A stretch of 64,000 nt of DNA, from contig NZ_JAKRGH010000001.1 in assembly GCF_022347565.1 (NCBI RefSeq), forward strand, positions 124,001-188,000, given 5' to 3'. The position numbers and the translations under genes are program-made. A model generated the notes under the pieces. It was not told the origin of the DNA. It saw only the letters and a list, made by a program, of their open reading frames with translations, and ran no database searches. The stretch comes from Vibrio sp. Of7-15 (GTDB taxonomy: Bacteria > Pseudomonadota > Gammaproteobacteria > Enterobacterales > Vibrionaceae). Of the stretch, positions 55,764 through 63,146 are shown in pieces (position 1 is the first letter of the stretch; each line of letters starts with the position of its first letter).

Positions 55764-56678
55764 ATGAGTTTTATTCTTAATCCGGCAGACGTTGCCAGTC
55801 AATTCCAGCAAGACATTCGGTCCGAAATTAGTACGTTACCCGAACCACTAAAAATTATTGGCTTTTTATCTACCGATAATGGTCCATCTCATACTTATGC
55901 TCAATATACCAAGCAAGCTTGCGAAGAAATTGGCATTGAATTTGAGCTTTGTACTTTGCCCAAAGAGGATCTGGAAGCGGCGATTTTAGTTGCAAATGAA
56001 GATGAATCGGTACATGGTATTTTTGTTTATTATCCGGTTTTCACTGGCGAAAAAGATGAGCGTATTCGCAATCAAGTGGATCCGACAAAAGATGTGGAAG
56101 GGCTGTGTCAGCATTGGACTCATAAACTGTACACGAACGATCGATGTGTCAGCCATGATCACGAAGATACCCGCAAGGCGATTCTGCCATGTACGCCGTT
56201 GGCGATGATTAAGTTGTTGGAAGCGGTTGGGGCGTATGATAATTCAGTTTCAGCGCCGCTCAATGGTAAAGTCGTGAGCATCTTTAATCGCAGTGAAGTG
56301 GTCGGCCGACCGTTAGCAGCCATGCTTTCTAACGACGGGGCACAAGTGTATTCTTTTGACGAAAATGGCGCTCAATTAATCGAAGGGGAAAACGCAAAGG
56401 ATATTAAAATTTCTCGGGAAGAGGCGCTATCCTTGTCTGACATTGTGATAACAGGGGTCCCAAGTAACGAGTTTCCTCAAATCCATGCCAGTGAATTAAA
56501 GCCTGGAGTGATTGCATTTAACTTTTCCTCCTGCACAAATTTAGCGGATGATGTGACCGACTTTGCGGATAAAACCATTTTACGCATCGGCCCGGTAACG
56601 GTCACCATGTGTATGCGAAATGCACTGCGTTTGTATCGAAACTTTCACAGCAACCGCGCACTCAATACTTCGGAGTAG
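55764..56678 (+). CDS. FolD-superfamily methylene-tetrahydrofolate dehydrogenase of the yeast MTD1 type
   Basis: The protein has 304 aa. FolD-fold marks are ILPCTPLAMIKLLE, NRSEVVGRPLAAMLSNDGA (dinucleotide loop) and DIVITGVPS. It matches, as far as I recall, yeast MTD1 more than bacterial FolD: VHGIFVYYPVF, KDVEGL and VYSFDENG. The cyclohydrolase Lys of FolD/MTHFD1 (Y-x3-K) is Thr49 here (YAQYTKQACEEIGI), as in MTD1, which is a monofunctional NAD+ dehydrogenase. It should oxidise 5,10-methylene-THF to methenyl-THF only. The ATG at 55764 is the sensible start; 24 bases of upstream frame are available. Not part of the Sia operon, which ends 141 bp before. Confidence 0.82.
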   Translation: MSFILNPADVASQFQQDIRSEISTLPEPLKIIGFLSTDNGPSHTYAQYTKQACEEIGIEFELCTLPKEDLEAAILVANEDESVHGIFVYYPVFTGEKDERIRNQVDPTKDVEGLCQHWTHKLYTNDRCVSHDHEDTRKAILPCTPLAMIKLLEAVGAYDNSVSAPLNGKVVSIFNRSEVVGRPLAAMLSNDGAQVYSFDENGAQLIEGENAKDIKISREEALSLSDIVITGVPSNEFPQIHASELKPGVIAFNFSSCTNLADDVTDFADKTILRIGPVTVTMCMRNALRLYRNFHSNRALNTSE

Positions 56679-56722
56679 TTAAAGCAGTACAGAGAGGCGG
56701 CCGAAATTGGAGAGCATGTTGT

Positions 56723-57688
56723 CTAACGTGTTAACTCTGCGGGTAATAGTTTGAGAGCCACCGTGATGGCTTGGATGCTTTTTGAGTCCCCCGCCATTTT
56801 TTCCATTAACAGCTTTGCGGCTTCCAGCCCTGTTTGTTCGTATTGTAAATCGGCCGCAAATATATCGGGGCGAATAAACTGGATTTGATCATTGATCCCC
56901 ACTGCGGTAAGTGGGAATTGGGTTTTGTTTTCTCGTAACAAATGGATGAGGGCACCAGTTGTTAAGCGTTCAGTACCACAAAGCAGGCCATCGATACCTT
57001 GTTCGAGGAGTTGTTGGCACCCGTTTTCACCTTGTTGGTATTTCATGTCGGATAAGCGATAAATAGGACGAAATCCCGATTTTTCACAGCATTTTCTGTA
57101 TGTTTCGACACGTTCATGACCAGTTACTAAGTCTTCTTCATGCATACCCAAAAAGCCAATACTTTTACAGCCCTGAGCCAGTAAGTGGTCAAAACAGGCT
57201 TCAACGGCTTGTGTGTTATTGGTGGTCACAGAAGAAATATTGTCTGGTTTGCTTGCAATCGTAACAATATTGCCTTGGAACAGTTCAGGATCTGGGGTGA
57301 TTAATCCGGTATAGCCAAAATAAATGAGTCCTTCGACCTTTTTTTGTGCCATAAGGCGAACGTAAGTGTCGAATAACTCTTGCTGCATCTGGCATTCTAA
57401 AATCATTACCTCGTAGTTGTGGCTATGAAAAAACTGGCTGAGCTGACTTAGTGCTTGGCTTTCGGCGCTGGATTGTAAGCGGGTAATAATGATACCAATG
57501 GTTTTTATTGGCTGATTATTCATAGCACGAGCAACCGCTGAAGGGGTATAACCCACCTCGTTAATGATTTCGTTTACTTTAGCTAGGGTTTCAGGTTTCA
57601 CATTAGGATCATTGTTGATAACCCTAGATACTGTTGATTTTCCCACGCCAGCTAGCTTTGCTATGTCTCTAATTGTTAATTTTTTCAT
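56723..57688 (-). CDS. treR: trehalose operon repressor, LacI family
   Basis: The protein has 321 aa. The LacI helix-turn-helix and hinge are at the N-terminus (IRDIAKLAGVGKSTVSRVINNDPNVKPET, then YTPSAVARAMNNQ). The effector domain is TreR-like (IGIIITRLQSSAESQALSQL, CQMQQELFDTYVRLMAQKKVEGLIYFGYTG). TreR binds trehalose-6-phosphate and controls treB. It is divergent from treB, with GGGAC-type palindromes in the shared control region. Confidence in TreR rather than another LacI member comes from both the sequence and the neighbour. Confidence 0.92.
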   Translation of the reverse strand: MKKLTIRDIAKLAGVGKSTVSRVINNDPNVKPETLAKVNEIINEVGYTPSAVARAMNNQPIKTIGIIITRLQSSAESQALSQLSQFFHSHNYEVMILECQMQQELFDTYVRLMAQKKVEGLIYFGYTGLITPDPELFQGNIVTIASKPDNISSVTTNNTQAVEACFDHLLAQGCKSIGFLGMHEEDLVTGHERVETYRKCCEKSGFRPIYRLSDMKYQQGENGCQQLLEQGIDGLLCGTERLTTGALIHLLRENKTQFPLTAVGINDQIQFIRPDIFAADLQYEQTGLEAAKLLMEKMAGDSKSIQAITVALKLLPAELTR

Positions 57689-57765
57689 TAACTTCCGCTT
57701 TAAATACTCGTGCTGTAGAGCCTTATTATAACGACCAAATAGAGAAAGACTATTTAGAAAATCAA

Positions 57766-57781
57766 TGTGCCTCTGATCACA
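57766..57781. promoter_or_regulatory. CRP-binding site in the treR-treB control region
   Basis: TGTGCCTCTGATCACA fits the TGTGA-N6-TCACA consensus with one mismatch (C for A) and has AA on both flanks. Its centre is about 61.5 bases before a start point expected from the -10 box TATAAA at 57824-57829, the class I distance. It predicts cAMP-CRP activation of treB. Confidence 0.75.
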
Positions 57782-57823
57782 AATTCAGCACTACAACTTT
57801 ATTCTTTCTGATGATTTATGGAT

Positions 57824-57841
57824 TATAAAGGGACCGGTCCC
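57824..57841 (+). promoter_or_regulatory. -10 box and first TreR-type operator of treB
   Basis: TATAAA (57824-57829) is followed directly by the perfect 12-bp palindrome GGGACCGGTCCC (57830-57841), which would cover the transcription start. The palindrome shares GGGAC/GTCCC arms with a second copy 67 bp downstream. TreR binding here should block initiation. No clear -35 box is seen, fitting dependence on CRP. Confidence 0.7.
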
Positions 57842-57895
57842 AATGCGAGTTAAATTATAAATCAAAAATGGGGTTGTGTCTTTTTTACGTGGAGG

Positions 57896-57909
57896 TGGGA
57901 CTGGTCCCA
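57896..57909 (+). promoter_or_regulatory. second TreR-type operator, also able to form a hairpin in the treB leader
   Basis: GGGACTGGTCCC (57897-57908) is a second operator copy. In RNA, TGGGA and TCCCA can pair around CTGG. The hairpin abuts GGAGG (57891-57895) and is 8 bases from the treB ATG, so folding would bring an otherwise too distant ribosome binding site to normal spacing. Confidence 0.55.
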
Positions 57910-57917
57910 TTATAAAT

Positions 57918-59333
57918 ATGGATACAAAAAAACAAATAGAACATCTTATCGATTTGATCGGTGGAAAAGATAATATTGCTTCTGTCACACACTGTCTAAC
58001 ACGCTTGCGTTTTGTGTTAAAAGACACGGCTCAAGCCTCACCGGAGCAAATAGAAACGAAAATTCCTGCTGTTAAAGGCTGCTTTGTTAATGCAGGCCAA
58101 TTTCAAGTGATTATTGGTACAGATGTTGATCAGTATTACAAAGAGCTGATTGCACAAACGGGATCAAGTGGTGCTTCCAAAGAAGAAGCAAAGCAGGCTG
58201 CTAAAGTGAACATGAATTGGTTCGAGCGTGGATTAACCAATCTTGCTGAGTTATTTGTTCCTGTTTTGCCTGCCATTATCACTGGTGGTCTAATTTTAGG
58301 CTTCCGTAATATCATGGAAATTGATTTTACGGGGAATGGCGCTTTGGTTAACCAATCACAGTTTTGGACAGCGTTACATCAATTTTTGTGGTTAATCGGC
58401 GAAGCAGTATTTCATTTCTTACCAGTAGCAATTTGTTGGTCTACGGTGAAAAAACTAGGTGGCTCGCCAGTTCTCGGCATTATTTTGGGGATCACTTTGG
58501 TATCTCCACAATTAATGAATGCGTATGGGATTGGTTCTCAGATACCTGAAGTATGGGACTTTGGGTGGATCACCATTGAAAAAGTAGGTTACCAAGCACA
58601 GGTGATTCCAGCCATACTTGCTGGTGTTTTTCTGGCAATGGTTGAGGTCCGTTTAGCGCGTTTAATTCCTTCTTATTTACACCAAGTCACGGTGCCATTG
58701 ATTAGTGTCACGTTAGCTGTTTTTGTGGCACATGCTGTGATTGGTCCATTTGGTCGTATGATTGGTGATGCGTTTGGGCAGCTAGTGTTAACCGCTATGA
58801 CGGGTGAGTATGGGGTACTGTTCTCTTCGGTATTTGGTTTCTTGTATGCACCATTAGTGGTAACAGGCATTCACCACACCACCAATGCTGTAGATATGCA
58901 ATTGTTCCAAACTGTAGGAGGCACTCCGGTATTTCCTTTGATCACGTTATCAAACATTGCTCAAGGCTCAGCGGTTATCGGTGTGCTGTTGGCGAGTAAG
59001 AAAAAATCTGAGCGTGATGTTTCTGTTCCTGCGGCATTGTCGGCATACCTTGGTGTGACCGAGCCTGCCATGTACGGTGTGAACCTGAAATACAAATTCC
59101 CTATGCTATGTGCCATGATTGGTTCAGCAACAGCTGCTGCGGTATGTGGTTTGTCTGGTGTCTTATCAAACGGTATTGGTAATGGTGGTTTGTTGGGGAT
59201 TTTATCTATTCAGCCGCAATTTTGGATGACATTCTTATTGGCGATGTTAGTGGCGATTATTGTTCCTATTGCATTAACCATGATGGTATTTAAATCGGGG
59301 AAGTTTAGCGCGAAACAAAAAGTTGTTGCTTAA
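57918..59333 (+). CDS. treB: trehalose-specific PTS enzyme IIBC
   Basis: The protein has 471 aa. The N-terminal IIB domain has the phospho-Cys motif SVTHCLTRLRFVLKD (Cys near residue 25), followed by about ten membrane spans of the IIC domain, with GITLVSPQLMNAYGIGS and TGIHHTTNAVDMQL. It takes up trehalose as trehalose-6-phosphate, using IIA-Glc supplied elsewhere. The ATG at 57918 begins the IIB domain exactly; the ribosome binding site lies 22 bases upstream across a possible hairpin. A terminator follows at once and treC, usually the next gene, is absent. Confidence 0.95.
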   Translation: MDTKKQIEHLIDLIGGKDNIASVTHCLTRLRFVLKDTAQASPEQIETKIPAVKGCFVNAGQFQVIIGTDVDQYYKELIAQTGSSGASKEEAKQAAKVNMNWFERGLTNLAELFVPVLPAIITGGLILGFRNIMEIDFTGNGALVNQSQFWTALHQFLWLIGEAVFHFLPVAICWSTVKKLGGSPVLGIILGITLVSPQLMNAYGIGSQIPEVWDFGWITIEKVGYQAQVIPAILAGVFLAMVEVRLARLIPSYLHQVTVPLISVTLAVFVAHAVIGPFGRMIGDAFGQLVLTAMTGEYGVLFSSVFGFLYAPLVVTGIHHTTNAVDMQLFQTVGGTPVFPLITLSNIAQGSAVIGVLLASKKKSERDVSVPAALSAYLGVTEPAMYGVNLKYKFPMLCAMIGSATAAAVCGLSGVLSNGIGNGGLLGILSIQPQFWMTFLLAMLVAIIVPIALTMMVFKSGKFSAKQKVVA

Positions 59334-59349
59334 ACACTTTTAGGTTATT

Positions 59350-59381
59350 AACGCCGCCTTGTTTTGAGGCGGCGTTTTTTT
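59350..59381 (+). terminator. intrinsic terminator of treB
   Basis: AACGCCGCCT (59350-59359) pairs with AGGCGGCGTT (59367-59376) around TGTTTTG, followed by seven T (59375-59381). It ends a monocistronic treB transcript. Confidence 0.93.
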
Positions 59382-59508
59382 GTGTTTATTCGCTAATTTA
59401 TAAATAAGCTTACGGCTTGTTGTCTATTCAAGTATGCAAATTTTTCTATTTTGGTTTATGGTTGAAGAATACTAATAGGTAAACGGCTAGTGACAAAGGA
59501 TGGTTTGA

Positions 59509-60132
59509 ATGTATGCATTAGACAGCCATGAAGAAATAGATAACCCCCTTATTTGGCCAATTCTCAGTATTTTGGAAGAGCAACCAAACGATTGGAAAGT
59601 TCATACATTAGCAGCAAAGTTGAAAGAACAAGGGCTGATGCATGGGTTAGATAATAATTCAGATCTGGATTTATTCAAGCGTAACTTTTTGATGATGAAT
59701 GCGTTATATCAGCTCCAAGAAATTTTGATGCCAAAGCAGTGGTTGCAAGTAGAAGCGATGGACATTCGCTTAATGTGGCACGGTCACGCGACGGGTTTTG
59801 ATGATCATGAAATCGAAGTGGATGATCCATTACGAGAATACTATATGGATTGGTCTCACTATGAGGCGAACCAAGAAGAAGTGAAGCTGTTACTCAACAC
59901 ATTTTGGAAGCGATATAAAAGACACATTGGCAGTAGTGTTACGCCAATTAAACGCCTCAAAGCTTTACGAATTCTTGAACTGGATGAAACGGCAACGTCA
60001 AAAGACATTCGTCGTCAGTGGCGAAAGCTGGCGTTGAAATGGCATCCTGATCGCCCTGATGGTGATCCGCAACGTTTCCGTGCAGCATGTGAAGCCTGGA
60101 ATAGTTTGCGTGAAATGGATACGCAACTTTAA
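59509..60132 (+). CDS. DnaJ-related protein with C-terminal J domain
   Basis: The protein has 207 aa. Residues 10-130 match the DNA-J related N-terminal domain (NPLIWPILSILEEQP, FKRNFLMMNALYQLQEIL). The C-terminus is a J domain (about 152-205; ALRILELDETATSKDIRRQW, LALKWHPDRPDG) with the HPD tripeptide that stimulates DnaK ATPase. It is a cytoplasmic DnaK co-chaperone of unknown client. No Gly/Phe or zinc-finger regions are present, so it is not DnaJ itself. It stands alone. Confidence 0.88.
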   Translation: MYALDSHEEIDNPLIWPILSILEEQPNDWKVHTLAAKLKEQGLMHGLDNNSDLDLFKRNFLMMNALYQLQEILMPKQWLQVEAMDIRLMWHGHATGFDDHEIEVDDPLREYYMDWSHYEANQEEVKLLLNTFWKRYKRHIGSSVTPIKRLKALRILELDETATSKDIRRQWRKLALKWHPDRPDGDPQRFRAACEAWNSLREMDTQL

Positions 60133-60154
60133 CGGTTATTACTTCTTTTCTCTT

Positions 60155-60175
60155 CGGGGCGACTTTTACGCCCCG
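60155..60175 (+). terminator. possible terminator between the DnaJ-related gene and the PhoD-like gene
   Basis: CGGGGCG (60155-60161) pairs with CGCCCCG (60169-60175) around ACTTTTA, followed by TTGTTCGTTT. The stem is GC-rich but short and the U-run is interrupted. Confidence 0.55.
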
Positions 60176-60207
60176 TTGTTCGTTTACGGATTTTTATAAT
60201 GCGCAGC

Positions 60208-62127
60208 TTAGCCTACGGGTGGGAATGTTATTTCCTTTTCCGTGGCAGTTAAAATAGCAATTTTTGTCGGTTTGCCTTCTTTATCGAGATGTAACTCACC
60301 AATGGCGCTTTGATTGACTAGGCGGTTATTATTTGGCAGATCAGGATCTCGCTTAAGAATTTTCAGCCGTTTACGCTTTGTTAGTAAGTTTAAGGGGGAA
60401 TGCGGACTGTACAGCGCTCGGTCCATCACATCACAAAATCTCAACAAGGCATTGGGGAACTCATTTTTAATACCACTCGATGTGATCTGGAAAATGTTGG
60501 GGCTGGATTTTCGAAAACGCAATTTGATGTCGTAGGCAAAAGAATAATGCACATCCCCCGATAAAATCACAAAGTTGGTTGGGGTTTTTGTGTGTGTGAA
60601 AATACTAAGTAGTGTATTGGCAGAGCCTGGGTGTGCCATCCAGTTTTCGGCGTCAATGAGCAGTGGGTAGCCTAGCCATGTCATCCCACGTTGCAGCATT
60701 TCTATGAATTTCACACCAAACATGGGTGCCGCAGAGATGATGATCACCGCGGGTTCATCCAGTAATTCTTGTTGAAATTCGGTTAGGGCTTCCCAGTCCA
60801 TTAAGCCGGATGGTTTATTCATTTTAGACTCAGATCGCCAGCGACGGGTGCGAGTATCAAGAACCACCATTTTGGGTGTCGTGTTAATGGTGTAGTGCCA
60901 CTGTTCAAAGCGATAAAGGTGAGCAATAAAGCGATCTTGGTTTTGGGCGTTTGGTGCTTTGAAGTACTGTGTAGCTAGGGTAAGAAACTCCGAATTAAAT
61001 TTTTCTGGCGCATTCCCCCAGCCTTGGCATAACCAATAACTTAATAAGCCATTACCGATAATACGGCGTGAGAAATTGTTGTCGTTAGCGGCTTTTTCCC
61101 ATCCAACCGTTAGGTTCCAATCATCCGTTACATCATGATCGTCGAATATCATATACGTCGGAATATGGGCCAGTAAGCGCTGAACTTGAGCTAAACCAGC
61201 CACAAAATCGTCGATGTGCTTTTTCTCTTCATGCCAAGCTTGTTGCCACTTTTCAGGAATGGTTTTACCTGCCCACTGAAAATTTTGATGTTTTAGTCGC
61301 TCTCTGTCTACTAGATCCCATAACTGAGGTGACCACATTAATAAGTACATGGCGAAAAACTCAGCAAAGGTAATTAAATGGTTTTCCGATTCACGAGAGC
61401 TAAAAATAGGAATGGCATGATTTGGTTTTATCTTACTAAGCCATGATTGAGGGTCGCTGTAATGAGGTAATAATTTATCTCGGCCATAGAAGTTATGGTG
61501 ATGTTCATAAATCGAGCGGGAATCCGGTAATTCACCATCTGTGAAGTGTTCATCGGGTAGTCCTAGCAGTGAAATCACTTGTTGGATGGCATCCAGTGTT
61601 GGCCCTGCGACATGATCGGCATAGATTTGGTCACCACTCATCATTAATAGTGCTGGGCGATCGTTCTCTGGCAGAGTGGCTATTTTGTTGTCTGCTGCCA
61701 CCAAACTATCTGGGCTGTTGTGGTGCGGGTTTCGGCAGGAGCCGTGTAACACATAATCAGCCGCTGGTTTAATAACAAAGCTTGGGCGCTGTGCATCTGT
61801 GTATAGGAGGTGAGGTATTAGCTCAGATAAGGTGCCATCAGGTGTGGTTAACTGGTATTCCAATGGTGTATTTATTGGGAATTGCCCAGTAAAGTGGGCT
61901 AGGGTTACCCAAGCGTGAGTACCAATTTGGATTTGTTGTTCATTTTTCATGGGGGCGCTAAAAATGGCACTGTTTGGTTCGTGTTTGCTAAACAGTTCAA
62001 ATTTTCCGATCAAAGGCTCCGTCGTCACTATCCACACTGTGATTTCAGTGGGAGTGACTTTCCTAAGAATAGGGCCAGCAATAATCAAAGGTAGATCTGT
62101 TGTTGATGAAGCAGCATGAAGAAACAT
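60208..62127 (-). CDS. PhoD-like metallophosphatase family protein
   Basis: The protein has 639 aa. It carries the alkaline phosphatase D/PhoD-like metal motifs in order: HGSCRNPHHNSPDS (about residues 128-141), MMSGDQIYADH (about 163-173), MIFDDHDVTDDWNL (about 325-338) and VILSGDVHYSFAYD (about 525-538). The N-terminal beta domain (GPILRKVTPTEITVWIVT) is typical. Neither a Tat nor a Sec signal is clear, so it may be cytoplasmic. Substrates would be phosphodiesters or monoesters. It stands alone, convergent with the DnaJ-related gene. Confidence 0.87.
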   Translation of the reverse strand: MFLHAASSTTDLPLIIAGPILRKVTPTEITVWIVTTEPLIGKFELFSKHEPNSAIFSAPMKNEQQIQIGTHAWVTLAHFTGQFPINTPLEYQLTTPDGTLSELIPHLLYTDAQRPSFVIKPAADYVLHGSCRNPHHNSPDSLVAADNKIATLPENDRPALLMMSGDQIYADHVAGPTLDAIQQVISLLGLPDEHFTDGELPDSRSIYEHHHNFYGRDKLLPHYSDPQSWLSKIKPNHAIPIFSSRESENHLITFAEFFAMYLLMWSPQLWDLVDRERLKHQNFQWAGKTIPEKWQQAWHEEKKHIDDFVAGLAQVQRLLAHIPTYMIFDDHDVTDDWNLTVGWEKAANDNNFSRRIIGNGLLSYWLCQGWGNAPEKFNSEFLTLATQYFKAPNAQNQDRFIAHLYRFEQWHYTINTTPKMVVLDTRTRRWRSESKMNKPSGLMDWEALTEFQQELLDEPAVIIISAAPMFGVKFIEMLQRGMTWLGYPLLIDAENWMAHPGSANTLLSIFTHTKTPTNFVILSGDVHYSFAYDIKLRFRKSSPNIFQITSSGIKNEFPNALLRFCDVMDRALYSPHSPLNLLTKRKRLKILKRDPDLPNNNRLVNQSAIGELHLDKEGKPTKIAILTATEKEITFPPVG

Positions 62128-62350
62128 GAAACAAATAATCCAATGAAAAAGAAAACAAACCGCATCATACCTCGTTAGAAGAGCGGCTCCAATTGCCTTT
62201 GCGTTACTTTATATTGCAGAGTTAGATCAACAATTTTAAGAAATAATGTATAGATTGTGAGATCAATGGCATGAATATATTAGAAACCGAAGAGCTTTAA
62301 TGATTTGTTGCTACGCTTATTTTGATTTTTACATACACGGAGGTTATAGA

Positions 62351-62638
62351 ATGAAGATCAAAGTAGATGATGATAAAACCCTTTTTGTTAATGGAAAGGA
62401 GGTGGACAACAAACCACTAAAAGTATTTTTGAGCTTGATGGCCATTTCCGCAGTGAGTTTACTTGTTACTTTAATTGTGTTTTCTTTTTTACCTCTAGCA
62501 ACCATGATGTTTTCTGATTTATCGGGCGGAGGTGTATTTGTTATCGCTAGCCTGTTTGTTTTGCTTATGCCAATTGTATTTTTAGTATTGCTCCCAGCCA
62601 CTTTCTTTCACGGTTTAGGGCGCGTTTTCTCCAAATAG
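62351..62638 (+). CDS. small two-span membrane protein of unknown function
   Basis: The protein has 95 aa with two hydrophobic segments (about residues 23-47 and 57-85) after a polar N-terminus (MKIKVDDDKTLFVNGKEVDNKPL) that reads like a short beta hairpin. I do not recognise the family. The ATG at 62351 has the strong ribosome binding site CGGAGG; a longer frame from 62300 lacks one. It lies 40 bp before cutA on the same strand and may be co-transcribed with it. Confidence 0.72.
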   Translation: MKIKVDDDKTLFVNGKEVDNKPLKVFLSLMAISAVSLLVTLIVFSFLPLATMMFSDLSGGGVFVIASLFVLLMPIVFLVLLPATFFHGLGRVFSK

Positions 62639-62678
62639 CTTAACTTTAAATGAGTGATGGTGATTTGGAGCTGTGGTA

Positions 62679-62996
62679 ATGAAGTCGGATTACTGTGTGG
62701 TACTGACCACGTTTACAGATGATGAAAATGGTCAATTAATCATAAACTCATTAATAAAAGAGCATTTAGCGGCTTGTATTCAAGTACAAGCCATTAAAAG
62801 CTATTACCGCTGGAAAGGCACAGTACATTGTGATGATGAAAAGCTGTTATTCATTAAAACTAAGCAGTCACTGTACCTAGAAGTGGAAAAAAATATTCTT
62901 GTTCACCATGCCTATGAGACCCCAGAAATTATCCAGTTGCCAATAACTGGAGGATTCATTGGTTATCTTGATTGGATTGAAGACGAGTGCCGATGA
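62679..62996 (+). CDS. cutA: divalent-cation tolerance protein CutA
   Basis: The protein has 105 aa, the usual CutA length. The family is shown by LTTFTDDENGQLIINSLIKEHLAACIQVQAI (about residues 9-39) with the conserved Cys, SYYRWKGTVHCDDEKLLFIKT and YETPEIIQLPITGG near the C-terminus. CutA forms trimers and is linked to copper tolerance; its molecular role is still unclear. The ATG at 62679 follows GGAG; a GTG at 62673 is also in frame. A tandem repeat begins 9 bases after the stop. Confidence 0.93.
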   Translation: MKSDYCVVLTTFTDDENGQLIINSLIKEHLAACIQVQAIKSYYRWKGTVHCDDEKLLFIKTKQSLYLEVEKNILVHHAYETPEIIQLPITGGFIGYLDWIEDECR

Positions 62997-63004
62997 ATTG
63001 CATC

Positions 63005-63068
63005 TTTAGCTATAGATTTGAAATATTTTGTTACTTTTTAGCTATAGCTTTGAAATATTTTGTTACTT
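63005..63068. repeat. two-copy 32-bp tandem repeat
   Basis: The unit running from TTTAGCTATAG to TTTTGTTACTT occurs at 63005-63036 and again at 63037-63068 with one difference (A or C after TATAG). It lies between cutA and the DUF808 gene. Each copy is AT-rich with no inverted-repeat stem long enough to act as a terminator. It looks like a recent local duplication. Confidence 0.9.
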
Positions 63069-63146
63069 TTTTGCTGTGTGTTAACCAAGTTATTAATATT
63101 CGGTGATATTATTCAGCCATACAAATCAAACTGGATTAATTAGGTA

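Noticed and set aside
55515-55811. Leftward 98-aa frame spanning the HD-GYP 3' end and the MTD1-like start
   Set aside because: Overlaps two real genes, composition is that of AT-rich noncoding strand, no ribosome binding site.
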